Source: VBCK01 sp035511515 (lineage in GTDB: Bacteria > Pseudomonadota > Gammaproteobacteria > Burkholderiales > Burkholderiaceae_F). Taken from it: a stretch of 64,000 bases of DNA. Under the pieces are notes generated by a model. It was not told the DNA's origin. It searched no databases and worked only from the letters and a program-made list of their open reading frames with translations. The stretch spans positions 4,067 through 68,066 of the forward strand of contig DATKFG010000063.1 of NCBI GenBank assembly GCA_035511515.1, in the 5' to 3' direction. The number at the start of each line of letters is the position of its first letter. The stretch's first letter is position 1. The position numbers and the translations under genes are program-made. This document shows, piece by piece, positions 18,388 through 27,235 of this stretch.

Positions 18388-19605
18388 ATGCCGTCGCTGA
18401 GAGTCCTGATCGCGCAGGGCGGGGGCCCGACCGCGGTGATCAACCAGTCGCTGGCCGGCGTCGTCTTCGCCGCCCATCACGGCTGCGCAATCGACACCGT
18501 GTATGGCGCCCGGCACGGCGTGCGCGGCATCCTGAACGAAGATCTGGTCGACCTGTCGGACGAGTCGGCCGCCAGCCTGGAGGCGATCGCGCGCACACCC
18601 GGATCGGCGCTCGGATCCACGCGCGACAAGCCGGACCTGCCTTACTGCCAGCAGATCCTGAAGGTTCTGAAGGCGCACGAGATCGCGCATTTCTACTACA
18701 TCGGCGGCAACGACTCGGCCGACACGGTGCGCATCGTCAGCGAGCAGGCGCGCGCCTCCGGCTATCCGCTACGTTGCATCCACATCCCGAAGACGATCGA
18801 CAACGACCTGGTCGGCAACGACCATACGCCGGGCTTTCCGTCGGCGGCCCGCTTCGTGGTGCAGGCATTCATCGGGGCCAACCAGGACAATGCCTCGCTC
18901 ACCGGCGTGTACGTGGCCGTGGTGATGGGGCGCCACGCCGGGTTCCTGACCGCCGCCTCGGCGCTGGCGCGCAAGTTCGACGACGACGGGCCGCACCTGA
19001 TCTACCTGCCGGAGCGCACGTTCGAGCCGGACCGGTTCGTGGCCGACGTGAAAGCGGTCCACGACCGCCTCGGCCGCTGCGTGATCGCGGTCTCCGAAGG
19101 CGTGCACGACGCGGCCGGCGTGCCCATCATCTCGAAGCTGGCTCCCGGCGCCGAGCGCGATCCGCACGGAAATGTGCAGCTGTCCGGGACCGGCGCGCTG
19201 GCCGACCTGCTGTGCGCGCAGATCCGCGACCGGCTCGGCATCAAGCGGGTGCGCGGCGAGACTTTCGGCTACCTGCAGCGCTCGTTTGCCGGCTGCGTGT
19301 CGGACGTCGACCAGCGCGAGGCCTTCGAGGCCGGTGAACGTGCGGTGCGCTTCGCGCTGTCGGGCGGGCGCGACGGCTCCGTCTCGCTCAAACGCGTGGG
19401 CCACTACGCGGTCGATTACGAACTGGCGCCGCTCGAGCAGGTCGCCGCCCGCACCCGCGTGATGGAAGACGACCTGATCGCCGCCTCGGGCACCGACGTG
19501 ACCGATGCGTTTCGTGCCTACCTGCAGCCGCTGCTGGGCTCCGGCCTGCCGGAAGCGCACCGGCTGCGTGCGCCTGCCGTGCCCAGGCGCCTCAACGCGC
19601 GTTAA
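18388..19605 (+). CDS. pfp: 6-phosphofructokinase, predicted pyrophosphate-dependent
   Basis: A 405-residue phosphofructokinase that phosphorylates fructose 6-phosphate in glycolysis. The two positions that separate donors are both of the PPi type: the glycine loop reads GGNDS with Asp109 where ATP enzymes have Gly, and the catalytic segment is PKTIDND with Lys135 where ATP enzymes have Gly. A PPi enzyme would be reversible. GCAGGAGG lies 9 bp before ATG 18388. The gap to pepN is 76 bp. Its last 14 bp overlap the convergent glycosyltransferase gene. Confidence 0.85.
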   Translation: MPSLRVLIAQGGGPTAVINQSLAGVVFAAHHGCAIDTVYGARHGVRGILNEDLVDLSDESAASLEAIARTPGSALGSTRDKPDLPYCQQILKVLKAHEIAHFYYIGGNDSADTVRIVSEQARASGYPLRCIHIPKTIDNDLVGNDHTPGFPSAARFVVQAFIGANQDNASLTGVYVAVVMGRHAGFLTAASALARKFDDDGPHLIYLPERTFEPDRFVADVKAVHDRLGRCVIAVSEGVHDAAGVPIISKLAPGAERDPHGNVQLSGTGALADLLCAQIRDRLGIKRVRGETFGYLQRSFAGCVSDVDQREAFEAGERAVRFALSGGRDGSVSLKRVGHYAVDYELAPLEQVAARTRVMEDDLIAASGTDVTDAFRAYLQPLLGSGLPEAHRLRAPAVPRRLNAR

Positions 19606-21220
19606 GTTGGCGCGCCACTTCGACGATGGCGGCGTGCCGGACCCGGGCCACCACGGCCACGTCGAGCGCGTGCGGCTGCCCCGAGGCGAGCTCGCGCAAC
19701 GCCGGCAACTGTTCCGGAACGAGCGCGACGTAGGCGCGCGAGCCGGGCTCGAGCTGCGCCAGGCGCGCGGCCAGGTCGGGCACCGGTTCAGCCGCACCGC
19801 GCGAATAAAAGCGCAACGAGGCCGGCGTCCTTGCGCCCCAGTACAGCAGCGCGCCGGGTCGAGCCGCCGCCTGCTGGCGCCACGCTGACACCGGCCCCGC
19901 GAACGAGCTTCCATGGGCGCGCTGCGGCGCCCACCCGATGGCTCCGACGCAAACCACCGCGGCCGACGCAAACGCCAGCAGCAGCACGCCGCGCCGCCAG
20001 GGTCCTGGCTGCGCCGACCGCTGCGCCAGCTGCAACCCCAGCAGCACGGCCAGCGGCGGCAACGCCGGCAGCACGTAGGTCCAGATCAGGTTGCGCGCGA
20101 ACGTGAACACGACCAGCGGCGCCAGCGCCGCCAGCAGTGCAAACAGGCGCCCATCGTCGCGCCACCAGGCGCCCGCCCGGGCCAGCCAGGAGCGCACCGG
20201 CGGCGCCAGCGCCAACGCCGCGATGGACCACAGTCCGGCGGCGCCGGCCAGGTAGGCCCAGATCGTTCCGATCGGCTCCTGGTGCGCGTTGCCATAGCGG
20301 TCCCCGCTCCAGCCGGGCTGCAAAAACCGCATCACGTGCTCGCCGACCAGGAAGTAATTCAGGAACCCGGGCGTGCGCTGCTCGGCCCACAGGTACCAGG
20401 GCAAACCGATCGCCGCGGCCAGCAGGCCGCCGCGGACCCACGGCAGCGCCTGCCCGATCGGGCGCCACCGCCGGCGCAACGCAGCCCAGATCGCGATCGG
20501 CAGCGCCACGTACAGGAACGCGACCGGCCCCTTGGCCAGCATCGCCAGGCCGGCGGCGATGAAGAACCCGTAGCGCCAGATCGCACGACCCGATCCGTCC
20601 ACCACGGCGCGCTGGAACGCGACCATCATCCAGGCCGTGCAAAGGCCCAGCGCCGGGTCGGTCATCACGGCGCCATAGCCGATGAAAAAGCCGCTGGTGG
20701 AAAGGATCAGGCAGGACAGCAACGCGGCCAGGCCCTCTCCCTCTCCCCTTTCCCGCTGCGCGGATGCGGCGAGACCCTCACCCCCTCCCCTCTCCCGCTG
20801 CGCGGGCGAGGGGCGATCGGGCGCCTCTGAACTTCCCTCTCCCGCTTGCGGGAAAGGGGTTGGGGGTGAGGGTCGGCGCGCAAGGGCGGCCGCCCAGGTA
20901 CCGCACAGCGCCAGCACTCCAAATCCGCACAGCAGCGACGGCAACCTGAGCGCGAACTCGTCCATTCCGAATACATACGTGGACGCGGCGCTCATCCATG
21001 CGTACAGCGGAGGCTTGGCCCAGAACGGCGTGCCGGGCGTTTCCTGGGGCGTGACCCAGTTGCCGGTCAGCCGCATCACGCGGGCGATCTCGGCGTAGCG
21101 CGCCTCGCTGGTGTCCATCAGTGGATACGCGCCCAGCGTGGCCAGGCGCACCGACAGCACCACGGCCAGCAGCGCCAGCAGCCAGCGCGCCGCCGGGCCG
21201 CGCGCAAACAGCCGCCGCAT
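19592..21220 (-). CDS. ArnT-like glycosyltransferase (GT39 family) carrying an in-frame repeat insertion
   Basis: A 542-residue polytopic membrane protein of the ArnT/PMT family, which transfers a sugar from a polyprenyl-phosphate donor to lipid A or protein. Family features: the acidic first loop MDTSEARYAEIA (about 35-46), PFWAKPPLYAW (65-75), and a long series of membrane helices to about residue 430, then a soluble C-terminal domain. Residues about 115-165 are foreign: a Pro/Glu/Arg/Gly-rich stretch (PSPAQRERGGGEG and the like) encoded by palindromic repeats. It falls in a loop between helices, so the protein may still fold. Starts 27 bp after the quinone oxidoreductase gene. Confidence 0.8.
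   Translation of the reverse strand: MRRLFARGPAARWLLALLAVVLSVRLATLGAYPLMDTSEARYAEIARVMRLTGNWVTPQETPGTPFWAKPPLYAWMSAASTYVFGMDEFALRLPSLLCGFGVLALCGTWAAALARRPSPPTPFPQAGEGSSEAPDRPSPAQRERGGGEGLAASAQRERGEGEGLAALLSCLILSTSGFFIGYGAVMTDPALGLCTAWMMVAFQRAVVDGSGRAIWRYGFFIAAGLAMLAKGPVAFLYVALPIAIWAALRRRWRPIGQALPWVRGGLLAAAIGLPWYLWAEQRTPGFLNYFLVGEHVMRFLQPGWSGDRYGNAHQEPIGTIWAYLAGAAGLWSIAALALAPPVRSWLARAGAWWRDDGRLFALLAALAPLVVFTFARNLIWTYVLPALPPLAVLLGLQLAQRSAQPGPWRRGVLLLAFASAAVVCVGAIGWAPQRAHGSSFAGPVSAWRQQAAARPGALLYWGARTPASLRFYSRGAAEPVPDLAARLAQLEPGSRAYVALVPEQLPALRELASGQPHALDVAVVARVRHAAIVEVARQLNAR
20733..20872. repeat. cluster of palindromic repeats inside a coding region
   Basis: Three copies of a C-rich palindromic unit: 20733-20773 (degenerate), 20775-20813 (matching the left arm of the intergenic elements), and 20835-20872 in inverted orientation. 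The outer ends of the second and third copies, ccctcaccccc (20775-20785) and gggggtgaggg (20862-20872), are perfect inverted repeats. All frames through the cluster that matter stay open, so the host gene is extended by about 51 codons instead of being broken. Confidence 0.85.
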
Positions 21221-21246
21221 CGCGGACGGCTCGGCCGCAGCCGGGG

Positions 21247-22224
21247 TCACGGAATGATCACGCAGGAGCCGGTGGTGCGGCGCGCGGCCAGATCCTCGTG
21301 CGCCCGGGCAGCCTCGTCGAGGCGGTAGCGGCAGGTGACCTCGATCTTGATCTTGCCGCTGGTGACCATGTCGAACAGCTCCTTGGCACTGGCCTCGTAG
21401 CGGCTGCGCGGCACCAGGTGCGTGGCCAGCGTGGGCCGCGTAACGAACAGCGAGCCGCGGTCCGCCAGCACCTTCAGGTCCACCCCGGTCACCGGCCCCG
21501 AGGAGCTGCCGAAGCTCACCATCAGCCCGCGCGGCTGCAGGCAATCGAGCGACTTCAGCCAGGTGTCCTTGCCGACCCCGTCATACACGACCGGCACCTT
21601 AGTGCCCTTGGTGAGCTCCAGCACGCGGGCGACCACGTCTTCCCGGGTGTAGTCGATCGTGGCCCAGGCGCCGTGCTCCTTCGCCAGGCGCGCCTTTTCC
21701 GGCGAACTGACCGTTCCGATCAACTTGACCCCGAGCGCGCGCGCCCACTGGCATGCGATCAGGCCCACGCCGCCGGCGGCCGCGTGAAACAGGATCGTCT
21801 CGTTGCCCTGCAACCGGTAGGTCTGGCGGAACAGGTACTGCACCGTCAGGCCCTTGAGCATCATCGAGGCGGCCTGTTCGAACCCGATCGATGCGGGCAG
21901 CTTCACCACCCGGTCGGCGCCGAGCACGTGCAGTCCGGCGTAAGAGCCCAGCGGCCCGCTCGCGTGCGCGACCCGATCGCCCGGCTTGAAGTCCTTCACG
22001 CCGGGGCCGACCGACTCGACTTCGCCCGCCCCCTCCAAGCCGATTCCGTGCGGAAGCGGCGCCTGGTACAGGCCGGTGCGATAGTAGGTGTCGATGAAAT
22101 TGAGCCCGGCGGCATGCATCTTGAGCCGCACCTGCTCCGGTCCCGGGTCCGGCACGTCGAACTCGACGAGCTGCATGACCTCGGGTCCGCCATGGCGTTC
22201 AACCCGAATCGCCTGCGTCTTCAT
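21247..22224 (-). CDS. qor: NADPH:quinone oxidoreductase (zinc-independent MDR family)
   Basis: A 325-residue medium-chain reductase that transfers electrons from NADPH to quinones. The GroES-like N-terminal domain begins MKTQAIRVERHGGPEVMQ with NFIDTYYRTGLY; the Rossmann part has AAAGGVGLIACQWA (nucleotide-binding loop). The catalytic zinc ligands of alcohol dehydrogenases are absent, as expected for QOR. GGAGG lies 9 bp before ATG 22224. The glycosyltransferase gene follows on the same strand after 26 bp. Divergent from the GT2 gene. Confidence 0.9.
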   Translation of the reverse strand: MKTQAIRVERHGGPEVMQLVEFDVPDPGPEQVRLKMHAAGLNFIDTYYRTGLYQAPLPHGIGLEGAGEVESVGPGVKDFKPGDRVAHASGPLGSYAGLHVLGADRVVKLPASIGFEQAASMMLKGLTVQYLFRQTYRLQGNETILFHAAAGGVGLIACQWARALGVKLIGTVSSPEKARLAKEHGAWATIDYTREDVVARVLELTKGTKVPVVYDGVGKDTWLKSLDCLQPRGLMVSFGSSSGPVTGVDLKVLADRGSLFVTRPTLATHLVPRSRYEASAKELFDMVTSGKIKIEVTCRYRLDEAARAHEDLAARRTTGSCVIIP

Positions 22225-22327
22225 TCCGTTTGTTCCTCCGCTCGCCCGATCGCGCGCGCCCCTGAAATCGTCCGGGATAATACGCGCAGCCCGCACTGCG
22301 GCACTCAATCGACCCCCAAAGAACCCG

Positions 22328-23116
22328 ATGCCGCGCATCTCCGTTTACATCATCGCCTTCAACGAGGCCGACAAGATCGAGGCCGCGCTGCGCAGCGTAC
22401 GGTGGGCCGACGAGATCGTCGTGGCCGATTCCTTCAGCACCGACGCAACAGTCGAAATCGCGCGCCGCTATACGGACCGGATCATCCAGGTGCCTTTCGA
22501 GGGCTTCGGCCAGCTTCGCAACGCGGTGCTGGCGCAACTGACCGGGGACTGGATCTTCAGCCTGGACTCCGACGAGCGCTGCACCGAGGCGGCCGCCGAC
22601 GAGATCCGGCGCGTGGTGGCCGATCCGGCCGCACGCGATGCCTACCTGATGCCGCGCCGAAACTTCGTGTTCGGCCGCTGGGTGCGCCACTCGGGCTACT
22701 TTCCCGATTTCCGCCAACCGCAGCTGTTCCGGCGCGGCTGCCTGCGCTACACCCAAGACGCCGTCCATGAGACCTACGTGCTGAGCGGCTCGCTGGGCGT
22801 GCTGCGCGAGCCGATCGCCCAGGTGCCGTTCCGCGACCTGGGCCAGATGCTGCACAAGATGCAGCGCTATTCGACGCTCGGCGTGCAGCGGCTGGGCCAG
22901 CGCGGCGTGAAGCCTTCGATGTGGCGCGCGCTGCTGCACGGCTGCGCGTCCTTCCTGCGGCACTATGTGCTCAAGCTCGGCGTACTCGATGGCTGGGCCG
23001 GGTTCGTGATCGCGTTCGCTAATTTCGAGGGTACGTTTTACCGGTACGCCAAATACGTGGAGCGTCAGCGTCAGCTGGTTCGCGAGCCGCAACTTCCGCG
23101 CAGCTTCCGGGACTAA
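22328..23116 (+). CDS. glycosyltransferase family 2, WaaE/KdtX-like
   Basis: A 262-residue GT-A fold enzyme. It begins MPRISVYIIAFNEADKIEAAL (nucleotide-binding strand), with SFSTDATVE and the metal-binding DxD as SLDSDERC (about 77-84). The FGRWVRHSGYFPDFRQPQLFRR block is characteristic of LPS core beta-1,4-glucosyltransferases of the WaaE group. Expected to act at the inner face of the cytoplasmic membrane in LPS core assembly. GATAAT at 22276-22281 is a possible -10. Divergent from qor. Confidence 0.85.
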   Translation: MPRISVYIIAFNEADKIEAALRSVRWADEIVVADSFSTDATVEIARRYTDRIIQVPFEGFGQLRNAVLAQLTGDWIFSLDSDERCTEAAADEIRRVVADPAARDAYLMPRRNFVFGRWVRHSGYFPDFRQPQLFRRGCLRYTQDAVHETYVLSGSLGVLREPIAQVPFRDLGQMLHKMQRYSTLGVQRLGQRGVKPSMWRALLHGCASFLRHYVLKLGVLDGWAGFVIAFANFEGTFYRYAKYVERQRQLVREPQLPRSFRD

Positions 23117-23296
23117 AGCCGACACGGTGTGAGTGACGTTGGGTCGCGCGAGCGGTCTTCTCGGGCCCCGCTCCCGGATATCCGTGGATGGCCAGTGGCC
23201 TTCCTGTCTTAAGGGGATGAGGGGCGCACGTGATATCGATTTGGACGATGTACAAGTACCATTTTTGAGCTACCTTGTTACATCCGCGATGAAATA

Positions 23297-24781
23297 ATGC
23301 AGCGTGAAATGGTGTCGCACGCGCTCGCCACGCAGTCCTACGAGCCTTCGGCGGCGATGCCGCCCGCCCCGAAGCAGATAGGGCGTTTCGAGGTCCGCTC
23401 GGAGATCGGGCGCGGCTCCAATGGCGTCGTGTACGCGGCGTACGACCCGGTGCTCGGGCGCGAACTGGCGATCAAGGCGATCCCGCTGGCCGGCGATAAC
23501 CAGATCCGGCGCCGCGCCGAGGCGAGTTTCCTGCAGGAAGCCAAGAGCGCGGCCAGCCTGAATCATCCCGGCATCGTGACGGTGTTCGATGCGGGCAAGA
23601 CCGATGCGGTCGCCTACATCGCGATGGAGCGCCTGTACGGCAGCGACCTGCACGACTGGCTGGCCTCGCGCAACCGGCTCGCTCCGAAAGCGATCGCGTC
23701 GATGATGGCGCGCGTAGCCGACGCGGTGCACTACGCGCACCGGCGCGGGCTGGTCCACCGGGATCTGAAGCCGAGCAACATATTCCTGACGCGCGACATG
23801 AAGCCCAAGGTGCTGGACTTCGGCGTCGCGCTGGCCCAATACAGCGACGCGCCGCTGACGATGCGGCGCCAGCTGATCGGAACGCCCAACTACATGTCGC
23901 CCGAGCAGGCGGTGGGCCGTTCGCTCGATGCGCGCAGCGACGTGTTCTCGATGGGCTCGATCCTGTACGAGCTGCTGACGGGACAGCGCGCCTTCGACGG
24001 CAAACACGTGGAGGAAACGCTCACCAAGGTCTCCTCGCAGCCGCCCACGCCGATCTATCAGCTCAATCCGGACGTGCCGATCGAGCTGATCGAAATCGTC
24101 CATCGGGCCATGGCGAAGGACCCCTCGGACCGCTACCAGAGCGCCGCCGAGATGCGCAACGACCTGGTCCAGGTGGCCGCGCGCGAAGATGGCGGCCGGC
24201 GCGCCACGCTGCCTCCCGAAACCGTGGTGCCGCCGCTGAACCGGCGCAATGCCCGGCTCGTGGTCGCGGCGGTGGCGGTATCGGCCTCGATCGTGATCCT
24301 GGCGCTGGAGCAGCCGCGCCTGACGCCTGCCGGCCCGCAGGTGCGGGCCGCCACCCCGGATGCCGCCCTCCCGGACACGGCCGCCGCGGCTCCGGCTGCG
24401 GCCCCCGCGCTGACGCCCGCCGATCCCCCGGTCCAGGTGGCCATGGTGAAGGACGTTCCCGTGCGGCCGTTTTCGGCGCTGCCGCTGCCGCGGCCCGTCA
24501 AGCCCAAGCCGAAGGCGGCCCGCTCCAACCCGGCACCGGTCGAGACGGTTGCGCTGGCGCCGCCCGCCGCACCGGTTGACGGCACGGTCACGCTGGGCAT
24601 CGCGCCCTGGGGCGAAATCATCGTCGACGGCAGCTCCCATGGGGTTTCACCGCCCCTGACCCATCTGGCGCTGGCCCCCGGGGTCCATACGATCGAGGTC
24701 CGCAACGGCGCTGCGCCGCCGTTCGTGTCGCGGATCGAGCTGCAACCGGGCCAGGCGGTCGAGGTCCAGCACCGGTTCTAG
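23297..24781 (+). CDS. membrane Ser/Thr protein kinase with C-terminal PEGA-like domain
   Basis: A 494-residue Hanks-type kinase with all key residues: glycine loop GRGSNG (38-43), K60 (ELAIK), H154-R155-D156-LKPSN, D174-F-G, and GTPNYMSPEQ. One membrane helix at about 321-337 is followed by a Pro/Ala-rich spacer and a beta-rich PEGA-like domain at about 437-494 (LGIAPWGEIIVDG), which would lie in the periplasm. Expected role: sense an envelope state and phosphorylate cytosolic targets. Followed by a pseudokinase of identical layout. Start ATG 23297; ATG 23312 also possible, neither with a strong ribosome binding site. Confidence 0.88.
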   Translation: MQREMVSHALATQSYEPSAAMPPAPKQIGRFEVRSEIGRGSNGVVYAAYDPVLGRELAIKAIPLAGDNQIRRRAEASFLQEAKSAASLNHPGIVTVFDAGKTDAVAYIAMERLYGSDLHDWLASRNRLAPKAIASMMARVADAVHYAHRRGLVHRDLKPSNIFLTRDMKPKVLDFGVALAQYSDAPLTMRRQLIGTPNYMSPEQAVGRSLDARSDVFSMGSILYELLTGQRAFDGKHVEETLTKVSSQPPTPIYQLNPDVPIELIEIVHRAMAKDPSDRYQSAAEMRNDLVQVAAREDGGRRATLPPETVVPPLNRRNARLVVAAVAVSASIVILALEQPRLTPAGPQVRAATPDAALPDTAAAAPAAAPALTPADPPVQVAMVKDVPVRPFSALPLPRPVKPKPKAARSNPAPVETVALAPPAAPVDGTVTLGIAPWGEIIVDGSSHGVSPPLTHLALAPGVHTIEVRNGAAPPFVSRIELQPGQAVEVQHRF

Positions 24782-24885
24782 CGGCTGCTCGCAAGGCTTT
24801 TCGAGGGACCGCAGCCCTGTCGAGGCAGGCCGCGGCGGGGTACAGTATGCTGGCCCCGAATGGTCGGGGGCACTCGACCGTCGCG

Positions 24886-26304
24886 ATGTCCCAGGCACTG
24901 CCCCTTAACCAGAAGGTCATCGGCCGCTATACGATCCTGCGCGAGTTGCGGCGGGACCGCCACAGCGTCTCGTACGCCGCCGTCGACCCGGTGATGAATC
25001 GTGAACTGGTCGTCAAGGCGGTGCTGATCGTGCCGGCCGGACCGCCGATGCGCGCCGAAGCGCGGCGCCACATCGAGCAGGCTTTCGTGCGCCAGGCCCA
25101 GGCCGCCGGGCGGCTGCACCACCCGAACATCCTGACCGTGTTCGATGCCGGCCTTGGCCATGAATTCGGTTACCTCGTGATCGAGCGGGTGGCGGCCCGT
25201 TCGCTGCAGGATCTGCTCGCCTCGGGCGTCAAATTCACGGACCTGCAGTGCGCTGGCATCGGCGCGCGCGTGGCCGACGCGCTGGAGTACGCCCACGGTC
25301 AAGGTGTGGCCCATGGCCAGCTGGGGCCGCAGCATGTCCTGATTCAGGCCGACGGCTCACCCAAGGTGAGCGGATTCGGCGGCTGGATCGACGCCGGCAC
25401 CGAGGGCGATGACGCCCTGACGCGCACCGAGCAGTTCCTGCCGTATTTCCAGAGCGAGGTCACCGACGAGACGCGCCGCCGTGACCTGCGCTCGGTTGCC
25501 AGACTGCTGTGCTCGATGATCCAGGCGCGCCCGCATGCGGTGACGATGTCCAACGGTCCGGCCGCGGCGGGCGGCGCTGCGCCACCGTCGAACGCGACTG
25601 CGGCATTTTCCGCACTGCTGTCCGACGCACTCGACCCGAAGTCGCCCACCGCGCCGCACACGTCCGGCGAGCTGCGCGACGCGCTGGTCCAGTTCGTGCT
25701 GGCGGAAAAGTCCAGTCGGCCGGCCACCGTGACGCTGGGCGTGTCGCTGTCGGCTTCGATTCCGCAGGCCCCGCCGCGCGAGCCGGGGGCGCCCGCGGCG
25801 CCGCGCGGCGTGGGCGGCGAACGGCCGGACCTGGTGGCGCTCGCGCTGGAACGTCTGGCCGAATCGCTGCAGTCGGCGCGCGCCCGGTTGACGCGGGTGG
25901 GGCCGTGGGCGCGCGAACACCGGCTCGCGCTGTCGCTCGCGGTCGCCCTGGTGCTCGTCGGACTGACGCTGGGCAACCTGCTCGGTCAGCTGCGCGGGGC
26001 GCCGTTGCCCGATCCGCCGGCCCCCGCCGCGCACAGCGCGGCCGGGCCGTCCGCGCAAGCGGCCGCAGCGGCGGCCCCGTCGACGGCGGGGCCCGCTTCG
26101 GGTACCGTCGTCTTCCGGATCGAACCCTGGGGTGAAATTCTGATCGACAACAAGCTCACCGGCGTGTCGCCCCCGTTGATCCAGATGTCACTCGCCTCCG
26201 GTCCGCACCAGATCGAGGTGCGGCACGGCAGTAACGCGCCGTGGATGGTGCAGGTCAACGTCGAAGCGGCGGTTCCCGTCACCGTCGAGCACCGTTTCGA
26301 ATGA
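24886..26304 (+). CDS. membrane pseudokinase with C-terminal PEGA-like domain
   Basis: A 472-residue paralogue of the preceding kinase with every catalytic motif lost except the VAIK lysine. The glycine loop is RRDRHSVSY (no glycines), HRDLKPSN has become H143-G144-Q145-LGPQH, and DFG has become G163-F-G. The fold is otherwise followed (HHPNILTVFDAG, YAHGQG). A membrane helix lies at about 347-367, and a PEGA-like domain (FRIEPWGEILIDN) at about 403-470. It probably regulates the active kinase or scaffolds a complex. ATG 24886 is preferred; ATG 24847 would add 13 residues. Overlaps the lipoprotein gene by 4 bp. Confidence 0.85.
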   Translation: MSQALPLNQKVIGRYTILRELRRDRHSVSYAAVDPVMNRELVVKAVLIVPAGPPMRAEARRHIEQAFVRQAQAAGRLHHPNILTVFDAGLGHEFGYLVIERVAARSLQDLLASGVKFTDLQCAGIGARVADALEYAHGQGVAHGQLGPQHVLIQADGSPKVSGFGGWIDAGTEGDDALTRTEQFLPYFQSEVTDETRRRDLRSVARLLCSMIQARPHAVTMSNGPAAAGGAAPPSNATAAFSALLSDALDPKSPTAPHTSGELRDALVQFVLAEKSSRPATVTLGVSLSASIPQAPPREPGAPAAPRGVGGERPDLVALALERLAESLQSARARLTRVGPWAREHRLALSLAVALVLVGLTLGNLLGQLRGAPLPDPPAPAAHSAAGPSAQAAAAAAPSTAGPASGTVVFRIEPWGEILIDNKLTGVSPPLIQMSLASGPHQIEVRHGSNAPWMVQVNVEAAVPVTVEHRFE

Positions 26305-26756
26305 GCGCGGCATCCTCGCTGCGCGTTGTGCTGTTGCTAGGGGCCGCGGCGATCGTGCCGGCATGCCAGCAGACGCCGTCCACCGCCAGCATTGCCGAGC
26401 TGTACCAGCGGCCGGCCGAGCGGGCGCTGGTCGACGGCATCCGCCTGTACGACGGCGGCGAGTTCGAGCGCTCCGAAGCGACGTTGCGGGCCGCGGTCGC
26501 CGGCAACCTGGCCGACCCTCGCGACGAGGCGATCGCGTACAAATACCTCGCCTTCATCGCCTGCGCGTTCAACCGCGGCACCGAATGCGCGCTCGATTTC
26601 ACCAGCGCATTCAAAGCCGATCCGAAGTTCAGGCTCAACGACGCCGAAATCGGCCATCCGCTCTGGGGACCAGTCTATCGCCGCGTTGCGTCGGCGCTCG
26701 GACATCCCGACAACCGCGCCGGCACCACGCCCAGCGAAGCCAGCGGCGGCCGCTGA
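26301..26756 (+). CDS. TssQ-like lipoprotein
   Basis: A 151-residue lipoprotein: signal helix (7-20) and lipobox IVPAC with the acylated Cys at about 22. The mature part has one TPR-like helical unit (LVDGIRLYDGGEFERSEATLRAAV) and CAFNRGTECALDFTSAF. The overall pattern resembles TssQ-type lipoproteins found beside type VI secretion genes, but no other T6SS gene is in the window, so the link is tentative. The ATGA overlap with the pseudokinase gene argues that both work in one envelope complex. mscL follows at 79 bp. Confidence 0.7.
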   Translation: MSAASSLRVVLLLGAAAIVPACQQTPSTASIAELYQRPAERALVDGIRLYDGGEFERSEATLRAAVAGNLADPRDEAIAYKYLAFIACAFNRGTECALDFTSAFKADPKFRLNDAEIGHPLWGPVYRRVASALGHPDNRAGTTPSEASGGR

Positions 26757-26835
26757 GGTCGCCCAGCCCCGCGACCGGGCCCTGCGGCCCAGGGTTACGA
26801 TTCAAGCGGGAGAACCTGACTCGGGGAGGAATCGC

Positions 26836-27228
26836 ATGAGCATCGCGACCGAATTCAAGGAATTTGCAATGCGGGGCAACGTGATCGACCTGGCGGTCGG
26901 GGTCGTGATCGGGGCGGCGTTCGGCAAGATCGTCTCAGCGCTGGTCGAGGCGGTGATCATGCCGGTGATCGGGATCCTGACCGCCGGCAACGACTTCAGC
27001 AAGCTCGCCGTGCAGATCGGACAGAACGGCAAGGGCGAGCCCTTGATGCTGAAGTACGGCGTGTTCATCCAGTCGATCGCCGATTTCGTGATCATCGCCT
27101 TCGTGCTGTTCGTGGCGATCCGCGCGATCAACCGGCTGAAAAAACCCGCAGTGGCGGCGGCGCCCCCGGCGCCACCGCGCCAGGAGGTCCTGCTGCAGGA
27201 GATCCGCGACCTGCTGGCGAGGCGCTGA
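26836..27228 (+). CDS. mscL: large-conductance mechanosensitive channel
   Basis: A 130-residue MscL, which opens under membrane tension to release solutes during hypo-osmotic shock. It starts MSIATEFKEFAMRGNVIDLAVGV, with TM1 at about 15-42 (VIGAAFGKIVSALVEAVIMP) and TM2 at about 75-97 (IADFVIIAFVLFVAIRAIN), then the charged C-terminal bundle (QEVLLQEIRDLL). GGGGAGGA lies 6 bp before ATG. Same direction as the kinase-pseudokinase-lipoprotein genes, so it may share their transcript. Only 7 bp separate it from the convergent AAA gene. Confidence 0.95.
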   Translation: MSIATEFKEFAMRGNVIDLAVGVVIGAAFGKIVSALVEAVIMPVIGILTAGNDFSKLAVQIGQNGKGEPLMLKYGVFIQSIADFVIIAFVLFVAIRAINRLKKPAVAAAPPAPPRQEVLLQEIRDLLARR

Positions 27229-27235
27229 GGCGCGA

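Noticed and set aside
16050..18443. 797-codon minus-strand frame opposite pepN
   Set aside because: pepN is full length with all catalytic residues; the antisense frame has no domain and reads as low-complexity Arg/Gln/His.
18388..19605. ATP-dependent PfkA assignment
   Set aside because: The two donor-determining positions are Asp and Lys, not the Gly pair of ATP enzymes.
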